Positions 5,491-5,619 of a stretch of 5,619 bases of DNA are shown here, in pieces. Numbering within the stretch: the stretch's first letter is position 1; each line of letters starts with the position of its first letter. The DNA is from CAYXWM01 sp964392115 (GTDB lineage: Bacteria > Bacillota > Clostridia > Lachnospirales > WRBF01), in assembly GCA_964392115.1 (NCBI GenBank), contig CAYMOU010000122.1, positions 1 through 5,619 of the forward strand. The letters are read 5' to 3'. Position numbers and translations under genes: made by a program. Below the pieces are notes generated by a model. It saw nothing but the letters and a program-made list of their open reading frames with translations. It searched no databases and was not told the origin of the DNA.

Positions 5491-5501
5491 ATATAGCTAA
5501 A

Positions 5502-5544
5502 CAGTTAACCTTGAGGATTGTATTCTCAAGGTTAAATGCTTTTT
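5502..5544 (+). terminator. Intrinsic terminator of the VanW-type gene
   Basis: A perfect 11-bp stem, TTAACCTTGAG (5505-5515) with CTCAAGGTTAA (5525-5535), around a 9-nt loop. After one mismatch two more pairs extend it to 5502/5538, followed by C and TTTTT (5540-5544). It begins about 50 nt after the stop codon. Confidence 0.75.
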
Positions 5545-5563
5545 CGATAAATACAGGTAAACG

Positions 5564-5619
5564 GGCTAACATTTGTCTTAAATCATACAAAATAGAATAA
5601 CAAATGTTAAAGTCTTTTT
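5564..5619 (+). terminator. Second terminator-like stem-loop at the window edge
   Basis: A perfect 10-bp inverted repeat, TAACATTTGT (5567-5576) with ACAAATGTTA (5600-5609), spans a 23-nt loop. With a 2-nt bulge, GGC (5564-5566) can add pairs to GTC (5612-5614), directly before TTTTT (5615-5619), where the window ends. It may be a tandem terminator, an attenuator for a downstream gene, or the terminator of a small RNA. Confidence 0.4.

Noticed and set aside
5090..5590. A minus-strand reading frame of 166 codons overlapping the end of the VanW-type gene
   Set aside because: It is antisense to the G5 domain and proline-rich tail; its product is rich in Arg, Gly, Cys and Trp without a recognisable fold, as expected for a shadow of Pro/Asp codons, and it has no clear ribosome binding site.

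Overview
The window most likely comes from a low-GC Gram-positive bacterium, probably a clostridial (Clostridia-type) Firmicute. This is inferred from strong G-rich Shine-Dalgarno sites, sigma-A-like promoter boxes, AT-rich intergenic DNA with U-tract terminators, and the gene families present (VanW/G5 and a large CARDB-like surface protein beside a MacB-type ATPase). No rRNA, tRNA, IS element, CRISPR array or integrase is visible.

Layout: two transcription units diverge from a long AT-rich region (3251-3915). To the left, on the minus strand, lie an ABC transporter ATPase of the MacB/LolD/FtsE type (start corrected to 3250, stop at 2447) and then a 723-residue secreted protein anchored by a C-terminal membrane helix (2298 to 127). 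That protein has about five Ig-like repeats. The unit closes with a strong intrinsic terminator at 15-68, so it appears to hold only these two genes. No permease is seen, although an ATPase of this class needs one.

To the right, on the plus strand, is a 511-residue membrane-anchored cell-envelope protein (3916-5451): YoaR-like peptidoglycan-binding region, VanW domain, G5 domain and a proline-rich acidic tail. It has a near-consensus promoter (TTTACA-N17-TATAAT) and a leader of about 145 nt. In the leader, a perfect hairpin presents the Shine-Dalgarno in its loop, and an upstream repeat of GGTATGT could form a competing helix. Downstream come a plausible extended -10 promoter, a good intrinsic terminator (to 5544) and a second terminator-like hairpin ending at the window edge.

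How they fit together: all three proteins act at the cell envelope. The ATPase would power a membrane complex whose exterior part may be the CARDB-like protein. The VanW/G5 protein probably works at the peptidoglycan. The shared control region suggests possible co-regulation, but a functional link is inference only. The regulatory calls come from reading by eye in AT-rich DNA and are weaker than the gene calls.
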